The notes under the pieces were generated by a model. The model was given only the letters and a program-made list of their open reading frames with translations. It was not told the origin of the DNA and did no database searches. From Drechslerella dactyloides (taxonomy: Eukaryota > Ascomycota > Orbiliomycetes > Orbiliales > Orbiliaceae), in the NCBI GenBank assembly GCA_020064725.1, contig JAGTWJ010000001.1:3906001-3970000 (forward strand): DNA of 64,000 nt, in the 5' to 3' direction. Of this stretch, positions 1 to 12,800 are shown in pieces. Position 1 is the first letter of the stretch. Each line of letters starts with the position of its first letter. The position numbers and the translations under genes were made by a program.

Positions 1-939
1 GACGACGCCGCCGTCTTTGTCCTCGCGGAGGAGTTTGGCGCAGCGGACGGTGCCCTCGAAGACGAAGCCGAGGCGTTGAGCCGCCGCGTTTGAGTTTTCG
101 TTGTCGCCGTGAGCGAGCCAGGAGACACGGCGGAGGGCTAGGCCGCTGGGTTGTGCGGAGATGAGGTACTGCAGTAGCAGACTTGAGGCGTGTGTATTCA
201 CATGGCTATTACAGTCAGCCAGCCAATCTGTCTACCAGGATACGGCACAAATGCTGTTCCTTCCCAGAATGTAACAACGAAGGTATATGACATATATTGA
301 AAATGTAAAGCGCAAGGGAGCAAAGGATATATATACTCACGTCTTCCACGCCCGCCTGAGCACAGTAACATGACCAACCTCGGCCACCAGATCCGGCAAA
401 CTGATATTCAAAAGTCCAATCCACCCGGCCACCCGCCCCATCGGATCCGCATGTTCACCCTCCGGCAGCGGCCGCGACAGGTCCGTGATGAGGAACAAGC
501 AGGCATTACGGTCGCTGCGGATGCGCTGTTCCAGCCAAGTTAGGAACTCGGGGAGCGTCGCAAAGGGACCGTAGGGCAGGTATCTGTAGAGCTGGCTGTT
601 TTCCGCGTCTTGCAGGAGGGAGAAGGCGTATTCAGCGTGCAGGGAGGGCTGTCAATCACAACATGTCAGTGCACCATTCATTCAAAATACCAATTTAAGC
701 TAATATAAGCATCTTGTATTGTCTTGTAACATATACCCAGGTCGAGGGCAAGAGCTATGGGATGTGTAAATGGAGAGTGAACGTACGATAAACGGTTCAA
801 GACGCACGCCGTTAGACTCCAGCACACGCAGCGGCAGCACGCAGTTCAAATCGTACTCCTCCGCCGGCGTGCGTAGATGGTACGCATCAACGGGCAGCGT
901 CGGCCGGCTGCCCTCCGCGGTGTTGAGATACGGCATCAT
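1..939 (-). CDS. GNAT-family N-acetyltransferase, 3' end off the window
   Basis: Three exons are visible: 939-787, 648-341 and 205 to the left edge, with introns 786-649 and 340-206. The joined protein runs MMPYLNTAEGSRPT..., then PSLHAEYAFSLLQDAENSQL, then an RRAWKTHVNTHASS core, and ends at the edge in SNAAAQRLGFVFEGT. That last element is the acetyl-CoA-binding helix and following strand of RimJ/RimL-type acetyltransferases (Acetyltransf_3 type), which in fungi are usually unassigned small-molecule or N-terminal acetylases. The phase across both introns is continuous. I chose the Met at 939 because the reading just inside it resembles the usual N-terminus of this family. A Met at 936 is equally possible, and an upstream 5' noncoding exon is not excluded. 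The substrate cannot be told from sequence. Confidence 0.8.
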
Positions 940-3900
940 GGCGGTGAGTTTTATGCGTTGCGGCGGTTGCAAAAGCCGAATCAGGCTGAATTCAACAGTC
1001 TGAGACTGGGACGGGACGACTAAGTCAAAAGATCGATCGATCGATTGATTCCGGCGAAGAGTGTCTCTGAAACGATACAACGGATGAGACTATGCGGTTT
1101 GGAGAACGGATATTTGCCACGGAGCCGGATGCCATCGTGACATATATACTCGATCGAACCCATTGAGCTCCGTCTCTATCCATAGCTTAAGTTACTTACG
1201 TACGGGAATCATGGCCATACGAGCTAGCTAGCCAGCTAGCTTCTCCGAGACGGTAACGTTACTAGCTCCAACGGAAAGGAAGAGTCACTCTGCAGGCAGG
1301 CTAGCGGCAGCCAGCTGTGGGTACGGGTCGCAATCGAGACAACAGCCGGGCTAGCGTACTTACAGATATGTATTTACTACAAGGTTCCAGCCGGACGATG
1401 CAATCTCGTCTGCATACATGCATACAGGTCGGGGGACAGAGGCAGTTCGCATTCGACGTAGCAGAGCTCTATGCAGCATGCAATTCCAGTGCATGCAGTA
1501 GTGTATATATCGAGCGGTGCAGCGTTTATACTGGCCGAGAAGACTCGTGAAACTACCTTCGACGTCCGTGTCCTCGAAGCCGAACGCATAGTTCATGATG
1601 ATAGATTGCGACGACTGCACGCCCGTCGCATCAGCTGAGCCCGAGCGCACGCTTCACCGTGAACGTAAATATGCATATTTGCAAAAAGCAGGAATCGCTG
1701 GCACGAATTCCAAGGTCATGCACGAGCGGCACGTATGTACAGCCGGCCGTCAGTCCGGCCGTCTGTGTCGAAGCACGTATACCTATAGAAGTAATAGTAG
1801 TATAGATACGTCCACGTCCGTGCATGCAGTGGAGCTAAGGCACGCGAGGACCGCCAGAGAAAATAAAAGTCTCGTCGTGGTGTGGCCTGGTTACACAGCA
1901 TGGTTTTAGTATACTCTGCGGCATCCGTTGCGCGTGCCTGATTGGCGGTGCTTGCAGGCCGCGCCTGCGGAACGTACACTACATAGGTACCTACGCCTGT
2001 CCGTCCGCCTGTCCGCCTGTACGGACGTGCTGCGGTATACCGTGACGGTCCGCCGCGGACATGCATCGTATTGTAGGTAATTGGGTATGTATGTACAATG
2101 CTGTGCCGTAGATATACGTATCGAGGACCTCGTATGTCAGCTGCGATCCGTGGTTTCGCGCCAGCACTCCATGGTGCATGGATTGACTGTGCAATGCACA
2201 AGCAGGCCGGTCGCGCTATAGCTGCGAATTACTTAACTATTGTACAACTGTGCTCAAGCGAGGTAGCTACCACGTCCGTACGTCCTCGTACCAACATGGT
2301 TGACTGCATGCACTTACGCACGTAGCTTCAAGCCTGCATCTGCGTACTACGCTTGATTTCGATTGAGACTCTTAACTTGATTGACCGATCATGCAATGTC
2401 AGGAGTTTGTAATTGAGCTAATGGGAGGAACCAGCGGACGAGAAGATATCCGTGACGTTACGTTACAGCTGGCTGGCGCTGGCAGCTAGCTGTGCGAAGT
2501 TTGTGTCTTTCGACGGTAGGTTCCCGGCTGGTATCATGATCATGCATGCAGACGACCGCGAGACTTGGTTGCTAACATGCAACGGCTGATACTATTTTCA
2601 TGCATTGTATTGTTATCTTCGAATCTTGTAACTTAATACAATCAATTGCAAAAGGCTCGAGAGCAAGGCACAGCATGGTTATGGCAGGGTGGTCGGTTTA
2701 GCCTCGGGTAAGGGCACAGCAGGTTTGCATGCTGTGCAGCTATATACTTGGTACTTACCCACTTGCTTGGCAACAATCATATGAAAAGGTAGCTGCGTGG
2801 TACCGGCTGGCGGTGTTTGTACGCTGTCTCAAACCGGCTGCATGAATCTCGAAAATGGATCGCGTGGTCCGGAAGGGTGGCAGGCATGCAGGCCATGGTA
2901 CAGAAATCAGGGAGCTCGAAGAATACGAAGTATACAATGTAATGGTATGCTGTAATACCGATGTAATCGCAAGTAAAATACCTAGGTATACGGTATGGTT
3001 ATGGACCCAGGTGGAAATACAGACCAGGTTGGCGGGAACGTCCCGACGCAGCGAGATTGCACGGCGCTGGCGAGAGCTCCCGCGCGGTGTCACCGACGGA
3101 CGAGAAGGGTCGCGGCTCCGTGGTACAGGATGCAGCCAGGCAGGGCAACTGGCAGGGGCAGACGACGTTCATGCTCCTTCTCCCAACACGAGAGTAAGTC
3201 TCGGCACTGACGGTAGTATTTCTGTTCAAATTGCAATTCAGCTGCCGAACAGGTAGCAAGTCCGACGTAATGAAAGAAAGTATGTACGCACGCGTGACGG
3301 TATTTTGCAGCATGTTGGTGATCGCATTGAGGACATTGGATTTATCTATCCCTGACTAGTTGCAAGTTGGCGGGTGAAATTGTAATTATCCGTGCCTCGC
3401 GCTTTCTTTCCGCGAGTTCCTCGCGCAGGACGGGCAAGTCTCAGGCAGATGAAACAGCAGCCGGCACGCCGCAGCGTCATCGTCTCACCATGGCAGAACA
3501 AGATCGATCCGATCGCTCCTTCAATCAACCCGGCAGCTAATGGGATTGTAGAGATGCGTTCTGGGTCGTGCTTGTAATTGGCATGGCATCCGCATGGTAA
3601 TTAATTCGATCTGCGGCCCTTGCAACCTCTTGGCAGCGGCCTCGGGAATTGCTCGGGCAGGTGGCTTGATGAAGAACGGCATTCCGTATTCCGCGGTGGG
3701 ACTTGGTGCACCGTCGCCGTTGTTAGTTCGTACTGTACGCGTAGATGCCGTCGATCAAGGCTTGTAATTGTATGTACAGCTGTGACAGTCGGCGTGAGAG
3801 GGAATGATGTCTATGCAGGCAGCCGGTCCGCCTCGGCAGCACCTGCAGCTTACATCGCATCACGTTTCTGTTCGAAGCAGGTATTGCCAAAGTAATGTGA

Positions 3901-4174
3901 TGCGGGAATACAAGCTCCTATTAGGACTGCGGGTATGCGTATGGATGCAAATGGGAAATGCGCGACGCATCGGAGCTCAGGATGTCCAAGTGCACCGTTT
4001 CACGGAGGGAGCGATTCTCGGCGCTCTCTTTTGGCAATTGATAATGGGAATAATGCTTGTCTGCAGGCGAGAGAATTGGCACCGTCGATGCAATGCAGGG
4101 ACGGGAGACGGTTAGTCTGTAACTTAGCTGACTCAAGAGATAAGGCGGTCGGTCGGTTGTTCTCGGCCGGATAC

Positions 4175-4198
4175 GTATGCGTATGTGTATGCGTATGT
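4175..4198. repeat. (GTATGY)4 tandem repeat
   Basis: Four hexamer units alternate GTATGC and GTATGT. It lies in the spacer upstream of the channel gene and has no visible coding role. Confidence 0.85.
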
Positions 4199-6082
4199 GT
4201 GGTTGTAGGCGGTCGATTGACGAGAGGGATTTGTAGACGCCGGCGCCGGCGCAATGTCGCATTGACCGGCCGTATTCTATTTTTACTGCATCGAGTCACC
4301 GATAGATAAGTTCTAGTCTCGAAGCTTAGGTTCAACCGGTGCCTGTCCCTGGGCTAGTCTAGGACGTTGGGCCGCCGAATGTCCAAATTCCGTCTGAGCA
4401 GAATCCTAAGGCCTCGCTCCCACCAGCTAAACTTGGCGTCGTGCACCAACGTAGCAGCAGCCCGCTGGCAGTTGGGCGCCAGGTTGCATTATCGACATCC
4501 CAACAGCTGATGTTTTATACAGCAGGATGCTCCCACGTCAACTGCAAACGTCGACGCCATGATCTCATCAGGTGGGTGGGCGTCGGGAGCCCTGTCGCCA
4601 GCCAATCAGGGCGCATGCACATGCCCTGTCCAGTGCTGGACCCCCGAAACGTCGCTAAGGTTTTTTTTTGACGGACAGCAGAAATTTCAGGACCCCGTCA
4701 ACTTGTGGCGACTGGCAGGAGAAAACAGAAACAAGCACCACCCTGACCGCCCGGGCAGGAAAATTTCTCAATATCGCAAAAATAAAAATTGCTCTAGTTG
4801 GGAAAAGTTTGCGCGGAGAGGGATGGGAAGCCTTGCGAGGACGGGCGGGCCAGCTAGCTGCGAGGAGAAGCACGTATGCATGTGTGAATGTACCGTAGCT
4901 GCCCGACGCGGGCGAGGGGACCGAGATATCATGGCGTGGCGGCAGGAGAACGTGCTGGAGGCCGACAGAACGGTGGAGAACATCGATAACATCATCTGCA
5001 TGGCCAGCTGCCCATCAGGACATACATAAGAGACGTGGAGACCACCGCAGGCGATGTTGTGTCAATTCCCTCTGTACACAGTAGTCACAATTGCGTTCTC
5101 AACGTCCGTTCCGATATAATTGAATCCCAGTCGCTCGCTCGAGGTAAGGCTGATCCGCTCCCGTATGAAGTAGCTCGAATCCCGAACTTGTCCAGACCCG
5201 TACGTATATTGCAGCACGGAGCGCATTCATTGCATTTTGGTGGTTTTATATTGGAGTGTCGTCCACAGGTTGCCGGTGGGCCGGCCAATCTCGAACGCTG
5301 GCCGGCCAATCGCGAAAAGCATCCGCCAGGGCTCCAATCAGCGGCCTGCCAGCGTTCCGGCTCCGCGTGCTTGCTTATTGCTTGCTTCTTGCTCGGCGGG
5401 AGGCAGCAAAACAAAGGAGGAAGGCATCGCCGGCATCGATCGATCGCTTCTCCTTCTGTTGGAACTCTGTCTCTCCTTCTCCTCCTCTCTGCTGTCCTTC
5501 CTGTTCTCCTTTATCGGCCCTGGTTGACCGGTTATCCAGCCCTCGCTCGTTTTTATTCTCGCTGGTCCCTTCTCGAGATCCGTTTCTGCTCCTCTTCTTT
5601 GTCTGCTCTTCTCTTTGTCAGTCTCTACTGTCGTGTGTTTTCCTAGAGTTCTGCTTGGTGGTACCTGCATTCGCGTCCCGGTTGGTGTTCCCCACGCTCG
5701 CTTGCCTCGCATCCGCCGTTCCTGCAGCCTGTTGCACGGGTTCTCGACTCGCAGGACGTCAGAATACTCATCTTCCCCGGTGCCGTCGTCGATTGTTCCT
5801 GGAGAACGAGGCACGATCCGTTCGGCCTGTCGCTACTGTGGAGAAAGCTGTCCCGGGTTTTTCCTCAATCCAATCATTCCGTCGTGGCGTGTGCCATATT
5901 CACCTGACGGCGCCTGACGACAGCTCCACAACAGCTGCAACGCATCCCAACTATTCGCCCATCTCCAACATCGCCAGCATCTCTGAAACTTCAATTCCAA
6001 CTGTGCCCCTGCCGCAGTTGCTTGCTTCCATTTGCTGCTATTCTTGAACAACTGCCTCACGTTCTCTCACGATTTGCACACC

Positions 6083-6089
6083 TATAAAG
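6083..6089 (+). promoter_or_regulatory. TATA-like box upstream of the MscS-type channel
   Basis: TATAAAG lies 92 bases upstream of the start codon at 6175, just after a long pyrimidine-rich tract. Position and context suit a core promoter element, but this is inferred from motif and distance only. Confidence 0.4.
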
Positions 6090-6174
6090 AAAGCCGTTGC
6101 AGCTTCACCGTTTTCTACATATATTAATCGATCCACAAACATAGTACAAATTATAGCACATTCGCTCGTTCGAC

Positions 6175-8886
6175 ATGGCGTCGCAGTATCCGCCTCATCA
6201 GGCAGGCCGGACCGGTTTCCAGCCCACCGGCGACCCTACCTACCAGCGTCTCTCCGACGACCACGTTGTCAACATTCCCCTCACTCCAATCGAGTCTGCT
6301 CGGTCTATAGCCCCCTCCAGAGCGCCCTCGAGAGCCGACGAGAAAAGCTTCCATGCTTTCAATCGCCCCGAAAGTACAATAGACCCGCTCGGTCTCGGTG
6401 AGAAGACCGGTGGGAAACGCCGGCTCATCAAGAGTGGCGCACGCGGCTTCAACGATGGCGAGGAAGGCACCCTGACCAAGCTCGGGCAGATATACGAGAA
6501 GATCCTCAACTTTAGCTTTATCACTCGCTGGCTGATATATATCGCCCCGCTGGCATTGTGCCTCGCTGTTCCAATCATTGTCGGGGCGACCGCTGCCCCC
6601 GAGGCGCGAATCGGCGGCGTCCGTATCGTTTGGATATTTGCATGGGCGGAAATCGTCTGGTGCTCGCTCTGGATCTCCAAACTCGCCGCAAAACTTCTGC
6701 CAATCATCTTCAAGACCCTCATCGGCGTCGTCAGCACGGGCACTCGCAAATACTACATGGTCATTCAGCAGCTCGAGTTCTCGCTCACCATGGTCGGTTG
6801 GACCTTCGCCAGTTGGCTCTCCTTCGAGCCTATGATGAAGAAGCAGTCCAACATCGCTGGCAAGGATTCCAAGCTAACCTTCAATCCGGGGACCTGGGAA
6901 TGGATAATCCGGTCGATTCTGGGCGCATGCATCGTCTCCGCGCTCATGATACTTGCAAAGTCCATCCTGGTCCAGCTGATCTCCGTCCAATACCACCAGA
7001 AACAGTTCGCCGCTCGCATCACTGCGAACAAGGAGTTCATTCGCATACTCGCAAACCTCTACGAGTGCTCCCGGCAGATGTTTCCATCATACTGCCCTGA
7101 ATTCGCTGAGGAGGATTACATTCTGCATGCGGGCCTGGTCAACGGGCTCACATCCCCAGTTGCAAAGACGCACGGTAGCGCGACCCCGATCAGGCTCTTG
7201 CACCAGATCGGACGGGTCGGTGACAACATCACCTCCGCCGTCGGTCATGTCGCGAAGGAGATCACGGGGAAGAACGTGCTGAACCCGAACTCCTCGCGAT
7301 CGGTCGTTCTCGATGCCATGTTGCGCAAAACCACAATCGAGGCACTGGCCCGCCGCATCTGGATGAGCTTTGTCGAGGAAGGTAAAGATACGTTGTACGA
7401 AGAGGATTTCATCGAAGTCATGGGACACGACCGTAAAGACGAGGCAAAGGCCGCCTTTGTCATGCTCGATAAGGACGAGAACGGCGATATATCCCTCGAC
7501 GAGATGGTCACTTCTCTACTTGAAGCTGCCCGGGAACGCAAGACGCTGGCCAAGAGCATGGGAGACATTGATTCCGCAATCTCAGCTCTGGACTCCTTGC
7601 TTTCCACGGCCGCCTTCATCGTCATCATCTTTATCTTCGTCGCCTTCCTCAACCGCAACTTCGTCACAACCCTCGGCACCGCTGGCGCCACTCTTCTGTC
7701 TCTTTCCTTTGTCTTTGCTGCCACCGCTCAGGAAATCCTCGGCTCCTGCATTTTCATCTTTGTCAAGCACCCGTACGACGTCGGTGACCGCATCGACCTC
7801 GATGCGAAGGAGTACATCGTCGAACGCATCTCGCTCCTCTACACCGTCTTCCGTCTTGTCGAGAGCAACAAGTTCGTCCAGGTGCCCAACAATATCCTCA
7901 ACGGCAAGTCCGTCGAGAATGTTTCCCGCTCCGGGCCCATGCGCGAAGTCGTTGTCTTCAGCATCAACTTTGACACCAGCATGCGTGATATCACCGTCCT
8001 CCGCTCCGAGCTCATCAGGTTCGTTGACGACAACAGCCGCGACTTCCGCAACGATACCATGACCGTCGAAATCAATTCCATCAAGCTTGACAGCCTCGAG
8101 CTCAAGGTAGAAATCCGGTACAAAGGCAATTGGGCCGACCAGCCCAAGCGCATCGAGCGCCGTAACAAGTTCATGTCAGCCCTCGTTGCTGCTCTCCGCA
8201 AGATCCCAATCTACGGCCCTGGCGCCGGCGACCCATCCCTCGGAGAGGCTGGAAACGCCCAGTACGTCGTCAGCATCGACTCCAACGACGCTGCACGCCG
8301 CAAGGAAGACGCAGCCAAGGCCAAGGAAGCTAAGCGCTATAAGAGCCCCGAGGAACTCGAGCTCGAGCACATGGCCAACACCGCTCCCACTTCCTCGACG
8401 ATGACAGGCGGTATCCTCGCGGCTGAAGCACCTATCATCCTCACGACCTCCCCCTCGCAGACGGCGCTGAATACCCAAATCTCCGACCCACGCGACGAGA
8501 CGCTGCTCGGCGACGACGCTAGCATCATATCGCGCGCGCACTCCACACGCCGTGCGGATCTAGACCAGGTCCGCGAGATCATGCGGCACCAGAGCACCAC
8601 TGGCCGTCGCAAGCGTGCGGGTTCAACTTCCACTGGTGGCCCGTACTCACCCATCGTCGGGCCCATGTACCCGGGACAGGGACTTGCCCCCTCGATGAGC
8701 GTCCGGAGACCGAGCGCCAGCTCGCCGTCGCCGCCGCCACCGCTGCCGCATACGTTCCAGTCGCCTCTACACCAGCAGTCCAGCCCGTCGCCGCCAGTGC
8801 CACATCCAGGACTGCAGCAGCCGCCGCACGCCGCGCCACCGCAAGCGGGCCCAGCGCCTCCTCGCGACCCGTCTTCGAGAGTTTAA
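6175..8886 (+). CDS. EF-hand mechanosensitive ion channel, MscS family (Msy1/Msy2 type)
   Basis: A single 903-residue exon. The N-terminal 115 residues are polar. Hydrophobic segments follow at roughly 116-138, 148-175, 199-216 and 246-270. An EF-hand loop DKDENGDISLDE lies at 432-443, with acidic or Asn ligands in the expected places. It is followed by a membrane helix near 476-495 and the MscS pore and beta-domain signature (GTAGATLLSLSFVFAATAQE... and HPYDVGDRID) from about residue 500. This order, with an EF-hand just before the pore helix, is that of fission yeast Msy1 and Msy2, which sit in ER membranes and limit calcium rise after hypo-osmotic shock. The last 75 or so residues are Pro, Ser and Gln rich and probably disordered. 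A TATA-like box sits 92 bases upstream. Family assignment is firm; organelle and ion selectivity are inferred. Confidence 0.95.
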   Translation: MASQYPPHQAGRTGFQPTGDPTYQRLSDDHVVNIPLTPIESARSIAPSRAPSRADEKSFHAFNRPESTIDPLGLGEKTGGKRRLIKSGARGFNDGEEGTLTKLGQIYEKILNFSFITRWLIYIAPLALCLAVPIIVGATAAPEARIGGVRIVWIFAWAEIVWCSLWISKLAAKLLPIIFKTLIGVVSTGTRKYYMVIQQLEFSLTMVGWTFASWLSFEPMMKKQSNIAGKDSKLTFNPGTWEWIIRSILGACIVSALMILAKSILVQLISVQYHQKQFAARITANKEFIRILANLYECSRQMFPSYCPEFAEEDYILHAGLVNGLTSPVAKTHGSATPIRLLHQIGRVGDNITSAVGHVAKEITGKNVLNPNSSRSVVLDAMLRKTTIEALARRIWMSFVEEGKDTLYEEDFIEVMGHDRKDEAKAAFVMLDKDENGDISLDEMVTSLLEAARERKTLAKSMGDIDSAISALDSLLSTAAFIVIIFIFVAFLNRNFVTTLGTAGATLLSLSFVFAATAQEILGSCIFIFVKHPYDVGDRIDLDAKEYIVERISLLYTVFRLVESNKFVQVPNNILNGKSVENVSRSGPMREVVVFSINFDTSMRDITVLRSELIRFVDDNSRDFRNDTMTVEINSIKLDSLELKVEIRYKGNWADQPKRIERRNKFMSALVAALRKIPIYGPGAGDPSLGEAGNAQYVVSIDSNDAARRKEDAAKAKEAKRYKSPEELELEHMANTAPTSSTMTGGILAAEAPIILTTSPSQTALNTQISDPRDETLLGDDASIISRAHSTRRADLDQVREIMRHQSTTGRRKRAGSTSTGGPYSPIVGPMYPGQGLAPSMSVRRPSASSPSPPPPLPHTFQSPLHQQSSPSPPVPHPGLQQPPHAAPPQAGPAPPRDPSSRV

Positions 8887-9844
8887 TCACGAGTTTCCAG
8901 CAACCGGTGAAGAATAAGTAAACAACGGTTAACAGCATTTATTCATTCTGTCTCAAAAGAACGAGAATAATTACCACAATTTCATAATTTCCTATGTCGT
9001 GTCGGTTGTTCGGTTTCAGTTTGCAATGAATTTGGATGGACAGATGAGTTAGAGGGGGCGCGATTTCAAAAATTACACATCCATACACAAGATTGAAGAA
9101 TGAAGTGCTCAAATATCAATCTTAGAGATTTCTATTCCTATTTCCTTCCTGTTGATTCTTGTTACAATTCCTATTCATGTCGTGTCGATCTGTTGGTTCG
9201 GTATGTGCTTTCACTGATAAAATCTATATCGCGGTGTGCGGCTTCTGGTGGATCTGGACCGCTGTACCCGCAAAATCAATAAGTTAACTGTCTCTTATGA
9301 TCATATGTATATGGATACATTTACCGTATATTCATAGAATCGATATCTCCAATATTACTACCTAGGTACTTGTTCGTCTCAAGATATCCCGCTATTATTC
9401 ATGGCTGCGAACTGTATAAACGCCCGGCTTGAGGCTAGTATAAACGTGCACAGCCGCAATAGGTAGTGAAATAACTAAACATGCATGTTCGTTCAATATT
9501 ATGCCTCGCTCGTGATGCAAACAAATATATCCACTAGTATACAGGTCATCCCGTATCAATCCTTATGATAAAACCACACGTCAGTCGTCTAGTAAATGAT
9601 CCCACCCACTCCACCTCCGCCTCCATCACGTCACGACGAAACGCGCACGTCAACTGACATCCGTCGGCGACCGCGTCCGTCGTGGCTCCTCTTCCGCAGC
9701 CCTCACTTTGCTCCTTGAGCGCCTCCGCCTGCGCCGCCGCACCGCTTGCGCATCCGCTAGCACCACTGTCTTCGCCGTGTCGAACGCACGAGACGCCCGC
9801 GCGACACCATTCAAGTCAAAGTCCAGGACGCCCGCCGCAGAGCT
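8887..9844. other. Convergent 3' spacer between the channel gene and NIC96
   Basis: AT-rich non-coding sequence between two convergent genes, expected to hold both 3' UTRs and polyadenylation signals. No gene, repeat or structured RNA was recognised. Confidence 0.6.
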
Positions 9845-12800
9845 CTACTCCATCGACGTCATCTGACTATAGACTTCTGGTGGCATCTGCACACACGAAA
9901 AATCAGCCGGCTGCTATCTCAATGGAATGATTCTGGATTTCTACATACCTTGTATTGAATCATGCCCGCATAAATCAGCGCGCTGCGGCCCTTGCCGTTC
10001 AGCTCGTTAACCTTGAACTCCTTCGCCGCATCCTGGAAGCTCGCGTTCTTCAGCATCGTCAGCAGCTTATTCGAGCAATTGATGCTCATGACAAGCAGCT
10101 GCGGCACCGTCCGCGACACCGTCTCGTGCAACGTCGGGAAGCTCTGCGCGCGGCGGCGGATCGCGCCGATATCCGCGTTCGCGAGCAGCGGGATCACGTC
10201 CAGACTCTCGATGTGCTGTAGGCATTCCTCGTATTTGCCCGCCCGGTAGAGCTTCTTGGCCTCGTCGATCCGGATGAGCACGCCGCAGGCCTCCCAGTTT
10301 TGCTTGGACACCTTGCCGTAGATGGACGCGCTGCGCGAGTAGACTTCGTTGATGTTCTTGGCAAGCTGCGCGGGGTCCTCGACAGAGGTGAGGGAGATGC
10401 TCTGGTTGATGGGTTGCCCTTGCGCGTTCAGACCGACAGTGGGATTGCTGCCGATCCAGTTGTCGTCCGTCTCGCCGGCGGCGAGGGAGTCGCTGAGGTT
10501 GCGGTTGACGAGCGAGACAACGGTATCGTAGTCTTCACCGAGGTGGTAGAGGAGGATGGCGTCGGAGGTCCGGCCGTCGTCGTCGGCTTGAGCGGCGGCA
10601 TGATGGGTGATGGTGTGGAGGAATTCCTCTTCGTTTGCGAGTTTGAGGACCTTGAGGCAGCGTTGAATCGCGCCGCGCTCTCTGACACCGTCGGCGCGCA
10701 CGTCGCCGAGGAGCCGTGCGAAAGCTCTGGTTTCTAGAACCAGCTCGCGGAGCGCCTCGTGGCAGAGTTTGAGTTGCTGTTCGCCGGCGGCCCCGCCAAT
10801 GTCGCTGTTCAAGCCGATGAGAGATATGTAGTCGACGGCTTCTTCGCTGTTGGTCTTCCGGAAGTCGAGCGTGTAGTGTCCAACAAGACGCGCAAAGTTA
10901 ATTCTAGCTTCCTGTTCTTCGTGCTTCGACCTCCCCTTGGTGTACGTGACTAGGTGACTTGTTAGTGCGGGCCACTAGGACTAGATGAGCTGGCTGACGG
11001 TACTCACGCAGAGGGGTGTGATTTGCACCCGTCTCTTCAGATACCCTCAATAGACCGTAGTAGCTGAGAGCAATAGCAAAGTGGACGGCGTCGGCGTACA
11101 AGAACGAGTAAAGGTATTGTACAGCCTAAACTGGTTAGTGAAAGCTACTATGCATATGACCGGGTCCCAACTTACATTTTCGAAAAGCCCAGCCATCAGA
11201 AGCATCTGGAAGTATAGGATGAAATTGCTGTTGGCAAGTCCGAAATGCGGGCCGCCAAATCCAATAATCGCCTTCTTCAGATCGGCATTCGTGTATACTT
11301 CCGGAGCCGGTTCGTCACCAGCGGTCGATTCGCGGGTAAGGACAAGCTGAAGCCACATCCAATCCTCCGCTGTTGGCAGAACGTCCGCCAGCACCCTCTT
11401 CTGCAGCTCACACCGTCCGATGATCTTGTAACAAGCATGCTTGTACGGGTCCATGCCTTCAGCCCGAAACTTGATGCGCTGATTCCACTCAGCATGTAGC
11501 CTGTCAAGCAGATTTCGCTGTAGTCTTCGGTCCGGAGAATTGGCATAGGCTGTGATATAGTGGACAAAATTCTTCTCCAGTTTCGCAAATTGGTCGGCGT
11601 TCTTCTGAACGAAGCCTGCCGCTTCTTGGACACGCCCACAACGAATCAGATAGAACACAACTGCCCAGCCGGGCCAGTCATTGATGGACTCGAATGTATA
11701 ATCCTTCATCTTGTCTCTCGATTGTCCTAACTTCACGTTGATATACCCTTTCACCTTGAATTCAGGATCTGGGATACCGCCAACCTTGGCGTCGTCCGGG
11801 TATCTCGAGACCAGCTCTTCAACCTGCGCGTAGAAGCTGCGGAGGGGTCAGTTATTATCATATCGCAGAGGGCATGTCAAAACCTACCTTGATTCTAAGA
11901 ATCCCCTTGCACCAGCCTCAATCTTCTGGCGCAGGTTTACTGCCTCTGCGCCGTTGTAGTCAGCCTTCAGATAGGCCTTTGCATACTGTCTCTCCTTCGG
12001 GCATTTCGCATCGCCTGTCTCTCCAACGATGGAATGTAACATTTTCCAGGCATCACTCAATTGAGTGGTAATCTAAATTCTATCAGCCGACGCCCTTGAA
12101 ATGGTTCCTGATGTGCAACTCACCAGGTCTGAAGACAACTTTGTCACTTCTGAGAAGCCGTCTATCAGCTTTGGAGGCTTCGCTTCCGTCCTGGCATCGT
12201 TCAGTTTCTGAACAGCTCTGGCGTAATGAACCTGCCGGTTGAACATCTGCTCCATCGGCGCTCCTTGGTTCTCCTTAACGGTGTCCTCGAACGCCATGGT
12301 CTGATTCCCACCTTTCGGCTGGACACCCAGGACCAGCGATCCCAGACTAGCCTGAGTGAATCTGCTCCTCCCAAAAGTGCTTGCTCCATGGCGGGAAGCA
12401 GCCGAAACGCCAAACGATGACTGCCCGAATGGTGTGCTCTGTTGGCCGTCGGACGGCTTTGTGAGTCCGAAGTGCTCGTAGATCTTCTTTCTCTGCTCGT
12501 CCCAGTCGATGTTTAGGTTGTTCAAAAGGTGCGACTCGAACTCCATCGTCGTCCGTCTGATACCCTCATCTATAGCTTTGCTGATACTCTGCTCCTTGCG
12601 ATTCCGAAGGAAACCCTAAAACCAACCGCGTCAACAATCTCGACAAAGAATCCAGGGCACGTAATCGGAAACTTACGTCGATATCGGTATCGACCTGGGC
12701 ATCTCGAATAGTAGCTCTCGCAGGTGTCTCGTCGAAGCTAAAGTCCACAGATTCCAGTTCCTTGAGCGCCTGCTCCGAGTTGACACCGGCTGCTTGCAGT

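Larger units (their letters stand above)
940..6174. other. Gene-poor 5.2 kb divergent spacer
   Basis: No reading frame here has convincing domain content, codon phase or splice support. The DNA is rich in short palindromic words such as GCTAGC, GCATGC and GTACGT, with simple repeats at 1031-1046 and 4175-4198. From about 5440 to 6170 the plus strand is strongly pyrimidine-rich (CTCCTTCTCC-like), which is typical of a fungal core promoter and 5' leader and fits the start of the channel gene at 6175. The overlapping long frames at 5035-5646 and 5256-6047 lie in this skewed stretch and look like composition artefacts. Confidence 0.6.

Noticed and set aside
1360..1650. Possible first exon of the acetyltransferase (MNYAFGFEDTDVE followed by GTAGTT)
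   Set aside because: It would need a 500-base intron, and the family N-terminus is already found at the Met at 939.
5035..6047. Two long overlapping plus-strand frames (203 and 263 residues) upstream of the channel gene
   Set aside because: They lie in pyrimidine-rich leader DNA, are composed of Leu, Ser, Pro and Cys runs, overlap each other and show no domain pattern.
10300..10737. 145-residue plus-strand frame inside NIC96
   Set aside because: Shadow of the nucleoporin exon on the other strand.
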